A stretch of 64,000 nt of DNA from Hymenobacter montanus (GCF_014699115.1 NZ_JACXAD010000024.1:1-64000), one strand, 5' to 3'. Shown: positions 18,642 through 28,449, numbered from the stretch's first letter. The notes: generated by a model from the letters alone, not told the origin. Program-made: numbers and translations.

Positions 18642-19897
18642 TGGAGTTGCGTTAATAATGGGGCTGTGAAGGCTGAAGCCACTTCCGTAGTGGTGAGCGG
18701 CGGCTCGGTACGGCCGGGGTAAGCCAACAGCGCGCGTTCCAGGCAGTCGAGGGCGGCGGCCAGGTCGGTCCGGTTGATGACGTAAGCCAGGCGCACCTCC
18801 TGGCTGCCCAGGCCCGGCGTCTGGTAGAAGCCGTTGGCGGGGGAAAGGAGGAGGGTTTGATTTTCGTAGGAGAAGCTTTCCAATAGCCACTGCCCAAAGG
18901 CTTCGGTATTGTCGACGGGCAGGTGAGCCAGCACGTAGAAGGCGCCGCCGGGGCGGGGGCACACCACCCCGGGCATGGCCTGCAGCCGGGCCACGGTCAG
19001 GTCGCGCCGGGCCTGATATTCGGCCTTGCTCTCGTCGAAATACGATTCGGGCAATTCGGCTGCGGCCTCGGCCAGCAACATGCCCAGGCCGGGCGGACTC
19101 ACCCGCATCTGCGCGAAGCGAAAGGCGGCCACGTACACCTGCTTGTTTAGCGTGACTAGCGCCCCCACCCGGGCCCCGCAGGCGCTGTAGCGCTTCGAGA
19201 TGGTGTCGACCACCACCACATTGGGCTCGGCGCCGGCCAGCTCCAGGGCACTCACGTAGGGCGCGTCGTAGCAGAACTCGCGGTAGGCCTCGTCCGAAAT
19301 CAAGTACAGGCTGTGCGCTTTGCACAGGCCCAGGATACTTTCCAGCTCGGCGCGGCGGTACACGTAGCCAGTGGGGTTGCTGGGGTTACAGATGAGAATG
19401 GCGCGCGTCCGGGGGGTGAGGGCCCGCTCAAAGTTAGCCAGCGGCGGTAGGGCGAAGCCGTTATCGATGCGGGCCGTAACGGGCACGATATTCACGCCGG
19501 CCGCAATGGAGAAGGCGGTGTAGGTGCCGTAGAACGGCTCAGGAATAATGATTTCATCGCCCGGGTTCAGGCAGGTAAGCAGGGCGAACAAGATGGCCTC
19601 GCTGCCGCCCGTGGTCACGATGATGTCTTCCATTACCACCGGCAGGCCGGCCCGCTGGTAGTAGGCGGCCAGCCGGTGGCGGTAGCTCTCGGTACCGGCG
19701 CCGTGGCTGTAGCCCAGCACCCGGATGTCGGCGTTGCGCACGGCGGCCAGCGCAGCCGGGGGCGTTTCGATATCGGGCTGCCCAATGTTGAGCGGATAAA
19801 CAATCCGGCCTTGTTGGCGAGCCAGCTCGGCGTACGGAGCCAGCTTGCGAAACGGAGAAACGGGCATGGCCTGCCCCCGTCGGGATATTTCTAACAT
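18638..19897 (-). CDS. PLP-dependent class I/II aminotransferase
   Basis: A protein of 419 residues of fold type I. Recognised features are NIGQPDIETP near the N-terminus, TTGGSEAI, NPSNPTGYVY (171-180), SDEAYREF (Asp202 to the pyridine nitrogen) and SKRYSACGARVG with the Schiff-base Lys235 followed by the phosphate-binding Arg. This matches the aspartate/aromatic-type aminotransferase group. The final 30 residues are a low-complexity tail. It is the first gene of an operon with cytochrome b561 and is coupled to it by a four-base overlap. The substrate is not predictable. Confidence 0.88.
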   Translation of the reverse strand: MLEISRRGQAMPVSPFRKLAPYAELARQQGRIVYPLNIGQPDIETPPAALAAVRNADIRVLGYSHGAGTESYRHRLAAYYQRAGLPVVMEDIIVTTGGSEAILFALLTCLNPGDEIIIPEPFYGTYTAFSIAAGVNIVPVTARIDNGFALPPLANFERALTPRTRAILICNPSNPTGYVYRRAELESILGLCKAHSLYLISDEAYREFCYDAPYVSALELAGAEPNVVVVDTISKRYSACGARVGALVTLNKQVYVAAFRFAQMRVSPPGLGMLLAEAAAELPESYFDESKAEYQARRDLTVARLQAMPGVVCPRPGGAFYVLAHLPVDNTEAFGQWLLESFSYENQTLLLSPANGFYQTPGLGSQEVRLAYVINRTDLAAALDCLERALLAYPGRTEPPLTTTEVASAFTAPLLTQLQ

Positions 19898-19976
19898 AAC
19901 CTAAAATTAAACCTTTCGGCAAGCATACGGCCGAAGCAAACCGCCTCGAACTGCGAAATATACGGCCCGATAGCGT

Positions 19977-20963
19977 TTACAAGTACTTCTTGTAGAGGTT
20001 ATATAGGATGCGGTTGTCGGCCTCGGTGAGCGGCCCATTAACATTCTGTTGAATGAAATGGCGCTTAAAGGCCTGAATGGCAGCCGGCAGGTTGTGCGTG
20101 TCGTAGCCGATGATGCGCAACGCCTCCTGCGGATTGAACGGCGCGGCCGGGCTGTTCAGGCGGGCCAGGTAAGCATCTGCCGCAGTGCTATCCAGCACCG
20201 GCGGAACCTTGCCGGGCAAAGCCGGAATACGGGCTGGTCGGGCAGTACTATCGGCTGGCAGTGGTCTGTTAAGGTAACTCCCCATCGGGTCGTACCCCGG
20301 AGGGCTGGGGAGCGGCCCGGCATCGTACCACAGGCCAAAGCCCTGGTCGGCCAGCCGCTTCCAGGGGAAAAGCACGCTGGGGTCATTCTTGCGGCTGGGG
20401 GATATATCGGCGTGACCGATGAAGTTGGCGGCGGGAATGCCGTAGGCTTTTTTCAATCCCGCCAGCAGGCGTAGTAAGCTGGCTATTTGCGCCTCGGCAA
20501 ACGGCTCGGTGCCGTTGTTATCCAGCTCGATGCCCAGCGAGCAGGAGTTAATGTCGGTGTTGTTGCCCCACTTGGCCACCCCGCCGTGCCAGGCGCGCAG
20601 GTAGTCGTTCAGCAGGTGGTACACTTCCCCGTCGCGCCCGATAACGTAGTGGGCGCTCACCTGCGTGCTGGGCAGGGTAAAGGTTTTGAGGGTCTGGGCC
20701 GTCGAGCTCTGCGCCGTATGGTGAATGATGACGTAATTCGGTTTGCGCAGGTTGAAATTGGTGGTGCCCACCCAGTACTGGCCCAGCAGTAGGCTGTCGG
20801 TTCCGGGGGTAGGCGGGGGCGTGGCCCGCAGCGACTTGGCGTAGGCTTTCACCTGCTGCTGGTACGAGCGGTTGGTGGTGGCGTAGGGGCTTTGCACGGT
20901 GCAGTTGGCGAGGGCAGCAGACAGCGCCGTGAGTAGCAAGCAGAGGCCTTGGTTTCGGTTCAT
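19977..20963 (-). CDS. AmpD-type N-acetylmuramoyl-L-alanine amidase lipoprotein
   Basis: A protein of 328 residues from the ATG at 20963, giving a lipoprotein signal with Cys21 after SAALAN. The amidase_2 domain covers about 75-205. Zinc ligands are His81 or His82 in VIIHHTA, His184 in GHADISPSRKNDP and Asp194, with Lys192 and Glu146 (GIELDN) as catalytic candidates. It cleaves the lactyl-amide bond of muropeptides, probably in the periplasm. The 120-residue C-terminal extension includes a helical segment (AAIQAFKRHFIQQNVNGPLT) like a peptidoglycan-binding module. Confidence 0.88.
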   Translation of the reverse strand: MNRNQGLCLLLTALSAALANCTVQSPYATTNRSYQQQVKAYAKSLRATPPPTPGTDSLLLGQYWVGTTNFNLRKPNYVIIHHTAQSSTAQTLKTFTLPSTQVSAHYVIGRDGEVYHLLNDYLRAWHGGVAKWGNNTDINSCSLGIELDNNGTEPFAEAQIASLLRLLAGLKKAYGIPAANFIGHADISPSRKNDPSVLFPWKRLADQGFGLWYDAGPLPSPPGYDPMGSYLNRPLPADSTARPARIPALPGKVPPVLDSTAADAYLARLNSPAAPFNPQEALRIIGYDTHNLPAAIQAFKRHFIQQNVNGPLTEADNRILYNLYKKYL

Positions 20964-21859
20964 CAGCCGCGAAGTTCGCATCAAACAGGATTATGCCGCC
21001 CAGTAAGGTGATAACGTGTCGCATTAGCGGGTCATGTACCGCATTCAGGAACGTATCTCGAAGAAAATTCGCACCACGTGACCAGGGCACCCATGGTCGT
21101 GGGTAACAAGGGCGCCGTAAAAATTTATTCCAGGTCTATGTTGAGCCTTGGGGAGCAAGCTCGAAGACAGTAATTCTTACACCCACAAGTCATAGCAAAT
21201 GCCAGGGTAGTAACGTTATCGTTAAAGTGTATTTACTACCTGGCTTCGGTCAGGTTCATGCTCCCCATCCACCTCGCTTGATAAAAGGTTCTTCCATGAC
21301 AGCGAAGCGATAAGTCATCTTTCGCGGGGTAATAGATTAGAGTGTATCGCCTATATACAAGCACTTGCTAATCCTTTCGCCGCTTTATTTGAAGAGTTGA
21401 CCGAGAAAACAGGGTGGTTTAGCGAGGTTGCTACTGTTACGCTTCTGCTCAGTATACTTTTGACCTACAAGTATCCCTGCACGGGGTGGAAATGTGGAAA
21501 GGAAGGACCTCTCGTGCAGTGGCGTGCTGGTTGAACCGGTGGGGTAGACACCGCTCAAGCCGAGCCGCTACTTTAGGGCCGTCGCAGAAATGCGACGGCC
21601 TTTTCTGTATTAGGCGCTCGTAACAACCGCCAGCCCCAACCTCGCAAGCGTAGCCGTGTGGCTCTTGGGTAACGAGCCAGTACAACGACCCTTACTTGGC
21701 TGGGGTAGAGCCGCTGAAAAGCTGCCGCTAAGGACTTAGCACCGGTCGTCTGCCAACTGGTAAAGCGTTCCTTGACTTTATTTAGGTGTGCCTTTTCCTA
21801 CATTCACTTTCATATTCACATAATCGACCCTCCTTCATCCCATCTCAACAGCAGTAGCA
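20964..21859. other. Long intergenic region with coding relic and hairpin
   Basis: About 900 bases, AT-richer than the surroundings. A plus frame without a start codon is open from 21226 to about 21531 and reads as a plausible membrane-protein C-terminus (PFAALFEELTEKTGWF, then VATVTLLLSILL). An exact TACTTTTG -7-like box sits at 21455-21462 inside it, and a terminator hairpin at 21577-21604. Either a decayed gene or a roughly 135-base RNA could explain these signals. Confidence 0.4.
21577..21604 (+). terminator. Rho-independent terminator
   Basis: A perfect 10-bp stem GGCCGTCGCA/TGCGACGGCC with a GAAA tetraloop is followed by TTTTCT. It is oriented for plus-strand transcripts although no intact plus-strand gene precedes it within 1 kb. 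Confidence 0.75.
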
Positions 21860-22378
21860 ATGGCTTACATTATGGTGGATATCGAAAGTGACGGGCCAAT
21901 TCCTGGTGACTACTCGATGATTTCTTTCGGAGCAGTGTTGGTGAACGAGGCCCTGGATCAGACCTTTTATGGGAAGCTAAAACCTATCTCCGAGAAATTT
22001 ATTCCTGAAGCGTTGGCCGTATCGGGGCATTCCCGGGAAGAAGTGCTGACGTTCGATGAGCCTGCCCGGGTGATGGCTCAGTTCAAGGAATGGATAGAAA
22101 GGGTTTGTACCGATCGTCCGCTCTTTATCAGCGATAATAATGGCTTTGATTGGATGTTCATCTGCTGGTATTTTCATCATTTCCTCGGCCGTAATCCTTT
22201 TGGCCATAGCTCGCAAAACTTAGGTAGTTTATACAAGGGAATCGCCAAGGATACCTTTCAAACCTTCAAGCACCTGCGGCAGACTGCCCATACCCATCAT
22301 CCCGTAGACGATGCCAGGGGAAATGCCCAAGCTCTGTTGCGCATGAAAAAAGAGTATGGCTTAAAAATTAAGTTTTGA
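21860..22378 (+). CDS. DEDDh-type 3'-5' exoribonuclease
   Basis: A protein of 172 residues. MVDIESDGPIPGDYSMISFG carries the first acidic pair, NNGFDW the second motif and HHPVDDARGNAQAL the His-x4-Asp motif, giving the complete DEDDh set of the RNase T/DnaQ superfamily. It resembles short stand-alone 3'-5' exoribonucleases (DUF5051-like), often found in phage or accessory DNA. The gene is visibly AT-richer than its neighbours (note KKEYGLKIKF), which suggests horizontal origin. It lies alone between a long gap and a convergent gene. Confidence 0.85.
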   Translation: MAYIMVDIESDGPIPGDYSMISFGAVLVNEALDQTFYGKLKPISEKFIPEALAVSGHSREEVLTFDEPARVMAQFKEWIERVCTDRPLFISDNNGFDWMFICWYFHHFLGRNPFGHSSQNLGSLYKGIAKDTFQTFKHLRQTAHTHHPVDDARGNAQALLRMKKEYGLKIKF

Positions 22379-22516
22379 GCTTAGCTTTTGAGTTATACCC
22401 GTTCTAACAAGTTAGAGCCGTTTCCTAGTGAGTGTACCCGACGTCTGACTCCCCTCTCCTGAGGCTTCGCGCCTCCAGCGAACCGGGCAGTTGGGACCCG
22501 GCCGGCCCCGCTGGGC

Positions 22517-25500
22517 CTAAGGCTGGAGCAACACGAGCGTGTGCTTACTCGTTTGCGTGCCCGTAGTCAGATGCAGGAAGTATAGGCCCGGGGCCTGGCC
22601 CCCGAGGTCCAGCGCCTGGGTGTGCACGCCGGCTGGCTGGCGGCGGGCGTCGGCGGCTTGCACCACCCGGCCCAGGCCGTCGTACAAGGCCCAGCCCACG
22701 GGCTGGGCCTCGGTTAGCATGTAGCGCAGCGTGGCGCGGCCGGTGCTCACCGGGTTGGGAAATACGTCCACCGCCAGCGCCGGTTTCGCCTGTGCTGCGC
22801 CGGTGGCCAAGGCGATGGGCTGGCCTTGGACCCCGAGGCAGACCGAGAATTCGGTCAAATTGCCCAAATAGTGCTTGCCCCCCCAGAGGAAGCGGACGTA
22901 ACGGTAAGGCGTGGTGCCCGTCACGGCAATGTAATTCATGCCAGCGGAAGCATTTTCGACGGTATACAAGTCCACGTAGCCCGTCGTGGCGCTCTGGTTA
23001 GAGCCTTGGATTTTACCGCCCAGGATGTATTCTCCGGTCTGGTATTGTGGGCTCGGGGCAAAGCCAATAATGCCTAACAGCTGCGGGCTGCCCAAGTCAA
23101 AGCCGACTGCCTCCACGTGGTCTTGCGCCGTGCCCGTTGAAATGTCGCCATCAAAGATTTCTGCCGGGCCAAAGGTCGTGCCCGGGGTAGCGCAGGTCGG
23201 CTGCCCCACGTAAAACCGCACGGTTTGCGCTTTACTCGTGCCGCCCGTGTCGCGGGCGCGGACTTCGATCGTGTGGTAGCCGACGGGGATATTGGTTAGC
23301 TCCAGGGCATAGTTGACCCCCGTGCCCTGCCCGATCTTGCGATTGTTTTCGTAGTACTCAACTGCGGCGACGGGCTGGGGGAAATTGGCCGCCATAGCCG
23401 CAAACTTCAGCGCTTCGGCGGGGCTGTAGACGCCGCTCTCCTGGGGCGCCAGCACGGTCAGCGTGGGGCCCGAGGCCGGCGGCTCGGTGCAATTGGGCAC
23501 GCGCACCGCGCTCCAGTCGTTGTTGGGCCACATTTCCTGCGCCCAATCGGCGAGGCCGTTAATCAGTTGGCACGAGGCCCCCAGCTTAGCGAAATAAGGC
23601 AAAGCAGCATAGATATGATCGGGCGCCAACCAGCGCTGGGATCCATCAAGAGCGCTAAGACGATAGTTCGAAGGGGGCCAGGCGCCACTGACATTCCTGG
23701 GGTCGCGTACGTACTCGGCGGGCGTCCACCGGCGGCAGTGCTGCAGTAATGCGCCCAAGTACGCGTCGATGATCTGTTTGCGCAGGGCGGGCGACGTATT
23801 CTTCCAGAGCACGTTGCGACCGGCATACCCCGGGATGGCGCCAATTCCCCATCGCTCTGGCGACCAGGACCAATCGAAGGGCGCATCCGTGCTGCCGGGG
23901 GAGTGTTCCCCGGGTTTAAGCCCAATGTTGCACCCTTGTACGCCGGCAATGAGATGCACCAAGTAGCGCATCAGTTCGGACTCTTTGTTAATGCCAGCCA
24001 GGCCGCTGAATTGACCAGTGGCATACGCCCAGTCATAGGGCCCGCCTCCACCGGGCTGGCGCCCGCCCAGCGTCAGCAGCAGTTGCGTATGATACCACAT
24101 CTGGCCGATGTTTGCGTCGTTCTGCACGGAGCGGCCCACGCGGTTTGGGCCCGGGCCATTATCGATCTTCAGCATGAAGGGCGAGACGGTGAAAGCGGCG
24201 TAGGTACCACCCGTTAACCACATGCGGGGCTCGCCGCCCACAGCGCCGTACTTCTGCTGACCCAAGCCTTCGAGGGCAAACTCCTGGTGCAACTCCCATA
24301 GCTTGACCATCTTCCAGAGCTGAGTGGAGTACACGGCTTCAATCTCTTCTTTGGTGTTCGCGCCATTTCGAGGAATCCGATCCGAGAACCTCTGCACCGC
24401 GGTCTGAAAATGCTCTGACTGAGATTCGAAGCCGTACCGGTCAACTTTGTAGTCGGTCCCCCGTGTGGCCAAGTTGTTGCGCAAGGTTTGATAGAGGCTG
24501 TCCATCTCCGAAACGTCCCCGCCGACTTGGTCGAGCGGGTGCACGGTCGGCAACCAGTGCTTCCAGTCCGGCAGCATCATAGTCACGGGGATCTCGCGCG
24601 GGCTGAACTTACCGGTAAAGTCAAAGCCGGCGGCGGTGATCCCATTCGGGAACAGGTAAGGCAAGGCCTCCTCATTGTTGTCGAGCACGGCGTCAACCCC
24701 GGCCCCGGCGGCCCATTCGTCCACGGGCTTGGAATCCAGCCCGGGCCCGGGCTGGTAGGGCGGGTTCCAGGGCCGGCCGGGCTGCTTCATGTTGAGGGAA
24801 CGCACGTAGCTGGCGATTTTCTCGCCCTGGTCCTGGCTCAGGCCGTGAAACTTGACCCGCTCAATGATGCTCTTGTTGGAGTAGGAGAAGTACTTCAGGT
24901 CGCGGGCGTTCTTGGCGTGGCAGTCCTCGCATTTAGCATTGAGCACGTGGTTGTTAGCCAGGTAGCTGCTGCGTAAGGTGGCCGTTTCCCACAGGGTTTT
25001 GCCGGCGGCAATGGCGGCGGCATTGTTTTGCGGGGCCACCCAGGTAGCGGGGTTATCCTCCACGAAGGTGGTGGCCGGCACGAGCTTATGTCCGCCGTCA
25101 TCGACGAAGTTGAGCTTGAGGACGCGGTAGCCGATGGAAACGCCATCGGAATTATTGAAGCGGAAGGCCACCGTGTTGGGGCCGCTACGCACGGCGCCCG
25201 GGGCCAGGGGCAGGGTGAGCTTAATCGTGCCGAAGAAGGCGCGGGCCCCGCCGATGCCGCCGAGGTTACGCTCGCGCTCGGTAAAGCGCACGGTGCTGTT
25301 ATTCAAGGCTATCCACGGGCCGTCGTTGAGCCGGACGCTGCCCTTATCGGCATAGGATAAGTTGTTGACCTGCAGCCACAGGCCGCTGGCGGTGCTGCCG
25401 GTGGGCACGTTAACCGTCACGGTTTCCACGGTGCCTTCCGCGCCGAGCACCTCAATGGGCAGCGTGACGGTTTGCGCCGCGGCCAGGTGGCCCAGCAGCC

Positions 25501-25582
25501 AGAGCAAGGCGGTGGTGAAGGCCCACCGAGCTCTCAGCGTGCCGAATTGCCCTTTTCCAAGTTGGGAATCATTGTTTCTCAT
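22517..25582 (-). CDS. Secreted multidomain cytochrome c with T9SS sorting domain
   Basis: A protein of 1021 residues from the ATG at 25582 (MRNNDSQLG, signal ending LAAAQ). An N-terminal beta domain is followed by a single heme-binding CEDCH at 218-222 with a typical short cytochrome c region (SIIERVKFHGLSQDQGEKIASYVRSL). A long middle region (about 270-660) rich in Trp and Tyr has no named family. Then come an Ig-like domain (VEYYENNRKIGQGTG), a discoidin-like segment and a type A sorting domain (VDVFPNPVSTG). It is probably a surface electron-transfer or oxidoreductase protein. The enzymatic role of the middle region is unknown. Confidence 0.82.
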   Translation of the reverse strand: MRNNDSQLGKGQFGTLRARWAFTTALLWLLGHLAAAQTVTLPIEVLGAEGTVETVTVNVPTGSTASGLWLQVNNLSYADKGSVRLNDGPWIALNNSTVRFTERERNLGGIGGARAFFGTIKLTLPLAPGAVRSGPNTVAFRFNNSDGVSIGYRVLKLNFVDDGGHKLVPATTFVEDNPATWVAPQNNAAAIAAGKTLWETATLRSSYLANNHVLNAKCEDCHAKNARDLKYFSYSNKSIIERVKFHGLSQDQGEKIASYVRSLNMKQPGRPWNPPYQPGPGLDSKPVDEWAAGAGVDAVLDNNEEALPYLFPNGITAAGFDFTGKFSPREIPVTMMLPDWKHWLPTVHPLDQVGGDVSEMDSLYQTLRNNLATRGTDYKVDRYGFESQSEHFQTAVQRFSDRIPRNGANTKEEIEAVYSTQLWKMVKLWELHQEFALEGLGQQKYGAVGGEPRMWLTGGTYAAFTVSPFMLKIDNGPGPNRVGRSVQNDANIGQMWYHTQLLLTLGGRQPGGGGPYDWAYATGQFSGLAGINKESELMRYLVHLIAGVQGCNIGLKPGEHSPGSTDAPFDWSWSPERWGIGAIPGYAGRNVLWKNTSPALRKQIIDAYLGALLQHCRRWTPAEYVRDPRNVSGAWPPSNYRLSALDGSQRWLAPDHIYAALPYFAKLGASCQLINGLADWAQEMWPNNDWSAVRVPNCTEPPASGPTLTVLAPQESGVYSPAEALKFAAMAANFPQPVAAVEYYENNRKIGQGTGVNYALELTNIPVGYHTIEVRARDTGGTSKAQTVRFYVGQPTCATPGTTFGPAEIFDGDISTGTAQDHVEAVGFDLGSPQLLGIIGFAPSPQYQTGEYILGGKIQGSNQSATTGYVDLYTVENASAGMNYIAVTGTTPYRYVRFLWGGKHYLGNLTEFSVCLGVQGQPIALATGAAQAKPALAVDVFPNPVSTGRATLRYMLTEAQPVGWALYDGLGRVVQAADARRQPAGVHTQALDLGGQAPGLYFLHLTTGTQTSKHTLVLLQP

Positions 25583-25849
25583 AGGTAAAGGAATTGATGA
25601 AGGTTGAATAATGAACGAGGATGATGAAGGGAGGTAATCATCATTCTTTGCTAGCAAATAGATAGTTATAAAAACACTAAGCGCGGGTTAAGGCCGCATC
25701 GTTAGGGTAGCGTTGTTTCAACTTAACGTTACAACTTTTTTTTCACATTTAAAAATATTCCCTTTTTTCAAGGAAATTCGCCCTTGTAAAGCGGACTCAG
25801 AAGCCGGAGCTGTGAATATCCTGGGCCTGTAAATAGGCAGCAAGGTGCT
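25583..25849. other. Upstream region of the cytochrome gene
   Basis: AT-rich, including poly-T at 25736-25743, and likely to contain the minus-strand promoter. No exact -7 box is found. Confidence 0.35.
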
Positions 25850-26260
25850 GAGGGGTTGTGGGACCGGCCCACGAACTGCATCGTCCATACCACGCAGTGC
25901 GGTTGCTAGAGGGCACGCTCACCCAGCGCAGCTTCGTCTTCTGCGGTGCCCACATACCGGCTCCGCAGTGGCGTCGGGGCGATGTGCTGGTAATCGTCGA
26001 CAACCTGACGGTGCACAAGCGCGGCGGGCGGCGGAAAGAACTGACCGGGCAGGCCCTGCTGGGCATCGACAGGGGTGACGAGCAGCCGAACCGACGTAAT
26101 TGGCTACTTTGCTTCAGGCAGCTGCTAACACTGGGTGGTCTGACGCTCGCCTCCATTTGCTGCGCGCCGCCCTGCCCGAAGCTGCGGCCTCACACCAAAG
26201 CGCCGATTTCTACTGCCACCCTCGGCGGCAAGCCCCACGACGGGAAAACGGGGTAGCGAT
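25850..26260 (+). pseudogene. IS630-like transposase relic
   Basis: The plus frame here contains PAPQWRRGDVLVIVDNLTVH followed by KRGG, resembling the second catalytic segment of IS630-family transposases (typically LRPGDVVVLDNLxxHK). Neither the upstream DDE part nor the downstream PYSPDLNPIE segment is present, and no terminal repeats were found. It is a decayed fragment. Confidence 0.5.
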
Positions 26261-26760
26261 GCTTGCTATACTGAGGACGCTCACCACCACTGACGGAGCC
26301 GGCCCCAAACGCACCGGCCAAGGGCCGAAGAGCGGGCAAGATATCCCCCTCGCTAAATCCGTGTCCCTCGCCGCTGCTACTTGGTCTGACCGTTGCCGTG
26401 CCCGTGCAGCCCTCTGCACCTTGCCGGCGCAGCCGCTTCCCGATGACGCAAGCCTGTGCTTACCCATTCTGACATTCTGAAAGCCGCGCCAGTTCTGCTT
26501 GACAGGCCCGTGCTGATGCCCGTTACCCCGCCCGAATCCTGCCGCCATTTGGGCGGGAACCTAGGTCCCCGCCCCCGCCAACCTGGAACAAATCTATGCC
26601 GAGCAGCTGGAGGCGCTGCTTTCCTTCCTAAGCGAACATGGAGGCAACACAGTGAGTTGCCGCTTCGCCGCGGCTGGCGCTGCTCCCCGAATACGTAGTC
26701 GCCCACATCCGGATACTCGTGCTCTGCTTTGGCACCAGCCGAGGTTCGCGCTACGACGCG
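26261..26760. other. Gap with no recognised content
   Basis: Open frames on both strands overlap each other here and none resembles a family. The region follows the IS relic and may be further decayed insertion DNA. Confidence 0.35.
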
Positions 26761-28449
26761 CTACTTCGCGTAAGCCACGGCGCGCATTTCCCGAATCACG
26801 GTGATTTTGATTTGACCGGGGTACTGCATCTCCTTCTCGATCTTTTGCGAGATTTCGAAGCTGAGCTCAGCGGCGCGCTCGTCGGTCACGTTCTCGGCGT
26901 CGACCATGACGCGCAGCTCGCGGCCGGCCTGGATGGCGAAGCACTGGTTGACGCCCTTGAAGCCGTTGGCGGTTTCTTCCAGCTGCTTGAGGCGCTTGAT
27001 GTAGCTCTCCATCATTTCGCGGCGGGCGCCGGGGCGCGAGCCCGAGATGGCGTCGCAGGCCTGCACGAGTGGCGAAATCATGGCCGTCATTTCAATCTCG
27101 TCGTGGTGGGCGCCGATGGCGTTCACCACATCGGGGTGCTCTTTCCACATCTTGGCCATTTCCATGCCCAGGATGGCGTGGGGCAGCTCGGGCTCCTCGG
27201 TGCTCACCTTGCCGATGTCGTGCAGCAGGCCGGCGCGCTTGGCTTTTTTCACGTCCAGGCCCATTTCGGCGGCCATAGTGGCGCAAAGGTTGGCCACTTC
27301 GCGCGAGTGTTGCAGCAGGTTCTGGCCGTACGAGGATCGGAAGCGCATCCGGCCCACCATCTTAATCAGCTCGGGGTGCAGGCCGTGAATGCCGAGGTCG
27401 ATGATGGTTTTCTCACCGATCTCAACGATTTCCTCCTCGATGTTTTTGCGAGTTTTAGCCACGATTTCCTCCACGCGGGCCGGGTGAATCCGACCATCTT
27501 TCACCAGCAGGTGGAGCGAGAGGCGGGCAATCTCCCGGCGTACCGGGTCGAAGCCCGAGATGATGATGGCCTCGGGCGTGTCGTCCACGATGATTTCGAC
27601 CCCGGTTGCCGCTTCCAGCGCCCGGATGTTGCGGCCCTCACGGCCAATGATTTTGCCCTTAACGTCGTCGCTTTCAATGTTGAAGATCGATACGCAGTTC
27701 TCAATAGCGTGCTCCGAGGCGGTGCGCTGGATGGTTTCCAGCACGATCTTCTTCGCGTCCTTGGTGGCGGTGAGCTTGGCCTGGGCCACGGTATCCTTGA
27801 TGTAGGAGCTGGCTTGGATCTGCGCCTCGTTTTTCAGCGACTCCACCAGCTGCTCGCGGGCCTCGGCGGCGGTGAGGTTGGCAATGGTTTCGAGCTGGCG
27901 CTGCACGTGGTGCAGCTGCTCGTTGGCAGCCTGCTCTTTGGCGTGCAGCGCGGCCAGGGCCGCTTCGTGCGTCGCGCGGCGCTTCTCTTCCTGGCTTTCC
28001 AGCTTCTCGCGAAGCTGCTGGCTTTCCGTCTGAATCCGTTCGCGGGTTTTTTCCAGGTCCTGCTCCTTGCGTTGGAGCTGTTCGAGCTGCCGCTGCGTGG
28101 TTTCGGTGAGCAGCTTGATGCTTTGCTCTTGCTCCAGCACCCCCTGGCGGCGCTCGGTTAGCTCCTGCTCCAGGGCTTGCTTGAGGCGGCGGCTTTCTTG
28201 GTCAAATTCGTTCCGGAGGCTTTTAAACTTATTCTTGGATTGTTCGAGCCGCTCGTCGGCCTGTCTTATTTTGTCGTCGCGGAGGCGGTTACCTTTCTCT
28301 TCCGCCTCGCGGATGATTTGTTGGGCGCGGGCCGTAGCCTCGCCTTCGTGGTCCAGCCGGGCTTTACCGGCCAGCTGCCTGCCGATCAAGAGGCCCGCCC
28401 CAAGGGCGACCACCGCGGTCAGCAAACAGTACATTATCAAAAGGGTCAT
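26761..28449 (-). CDS. rny: Ribonuclease Y
   Basis: A protein of 562 residues, close to the usual length. The ATG at 28449 gives an N-terminal membrane anchor (MYCLLTAVVALGAGLLIG); a nearby ATG at 28434 is an alternative. A long charged coiled coil follows to about 215, then a KH domain with GKIIGREGRNIR (265-276) and an HD phosphohydrolase domain with His381 (LLQHSREV) and HD at 410-411 (LLHDIGK). It is the membrane-bound endoribonuclease initiating mRNA decay. It is the last gene of the minus-strand block pheT, M16 peptidase, coiled-coil gene, zapA, rny. Confidence 0.96.
   Translation of the reverse strand: MTLLIMYCLLTAVVALGAGLLIGRQLAGKARLDHEGEATARAQQIIREAEEKGNRLRDDKIRQADERLEQSKNKFKSLRNEFDQESRRLKQALEQELTERRQGVLEQEQSIKLLTETTQRQLEQLQRKEQDLEKTRERIQTESQQLREKLESQEEKRRATHEAALAALHAKEQAANEQLHHVQRQLETIANLTAAEAREQLVESLKNEAQIQASSYIKDTVAQAKLTATKDAKKIVLETIQRTASEHAIENCVSIFNIESDDVKGKIIGREGRNIRALEAATGVEIIVDDTPEAIIISGFDPVRREIARLSLHLLVKDGRIHPARVEEIVAKTRKNIEEEIVEIGEKTIIDLGIHGLHPELIKMVGRMRFRSSYGQNLLQHSREVANLCATMAAEMGLDVKKAKRAGLLHDIGKVSTEEPELPHAILGMEMAKMWKEHPDVVNAIGAHHDEIEMTAMISPLVQACDAISGSRPGARREMMESYIKRLKQLEETANGFKGVNQCFAIQAGRELRVMVDAENVTDERAAELSFEISQKIEKEMQYPGQIKITVIREMRAVAYAK

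Noticed and set aside
17964..19325. Minus-strand open frame of 453 codons continuing upstream of the cytochrome b561 gene
   Set aside because: The upstream half is an out-of-frame shadow of the aminotransferase; the cytochrome starts at 18641 with an ATGA overlap.
26719..28161. Plus-strand open frame of 480 codons
   Set aside because: It is antisense to rny, whose KH and HD motifs are intact.
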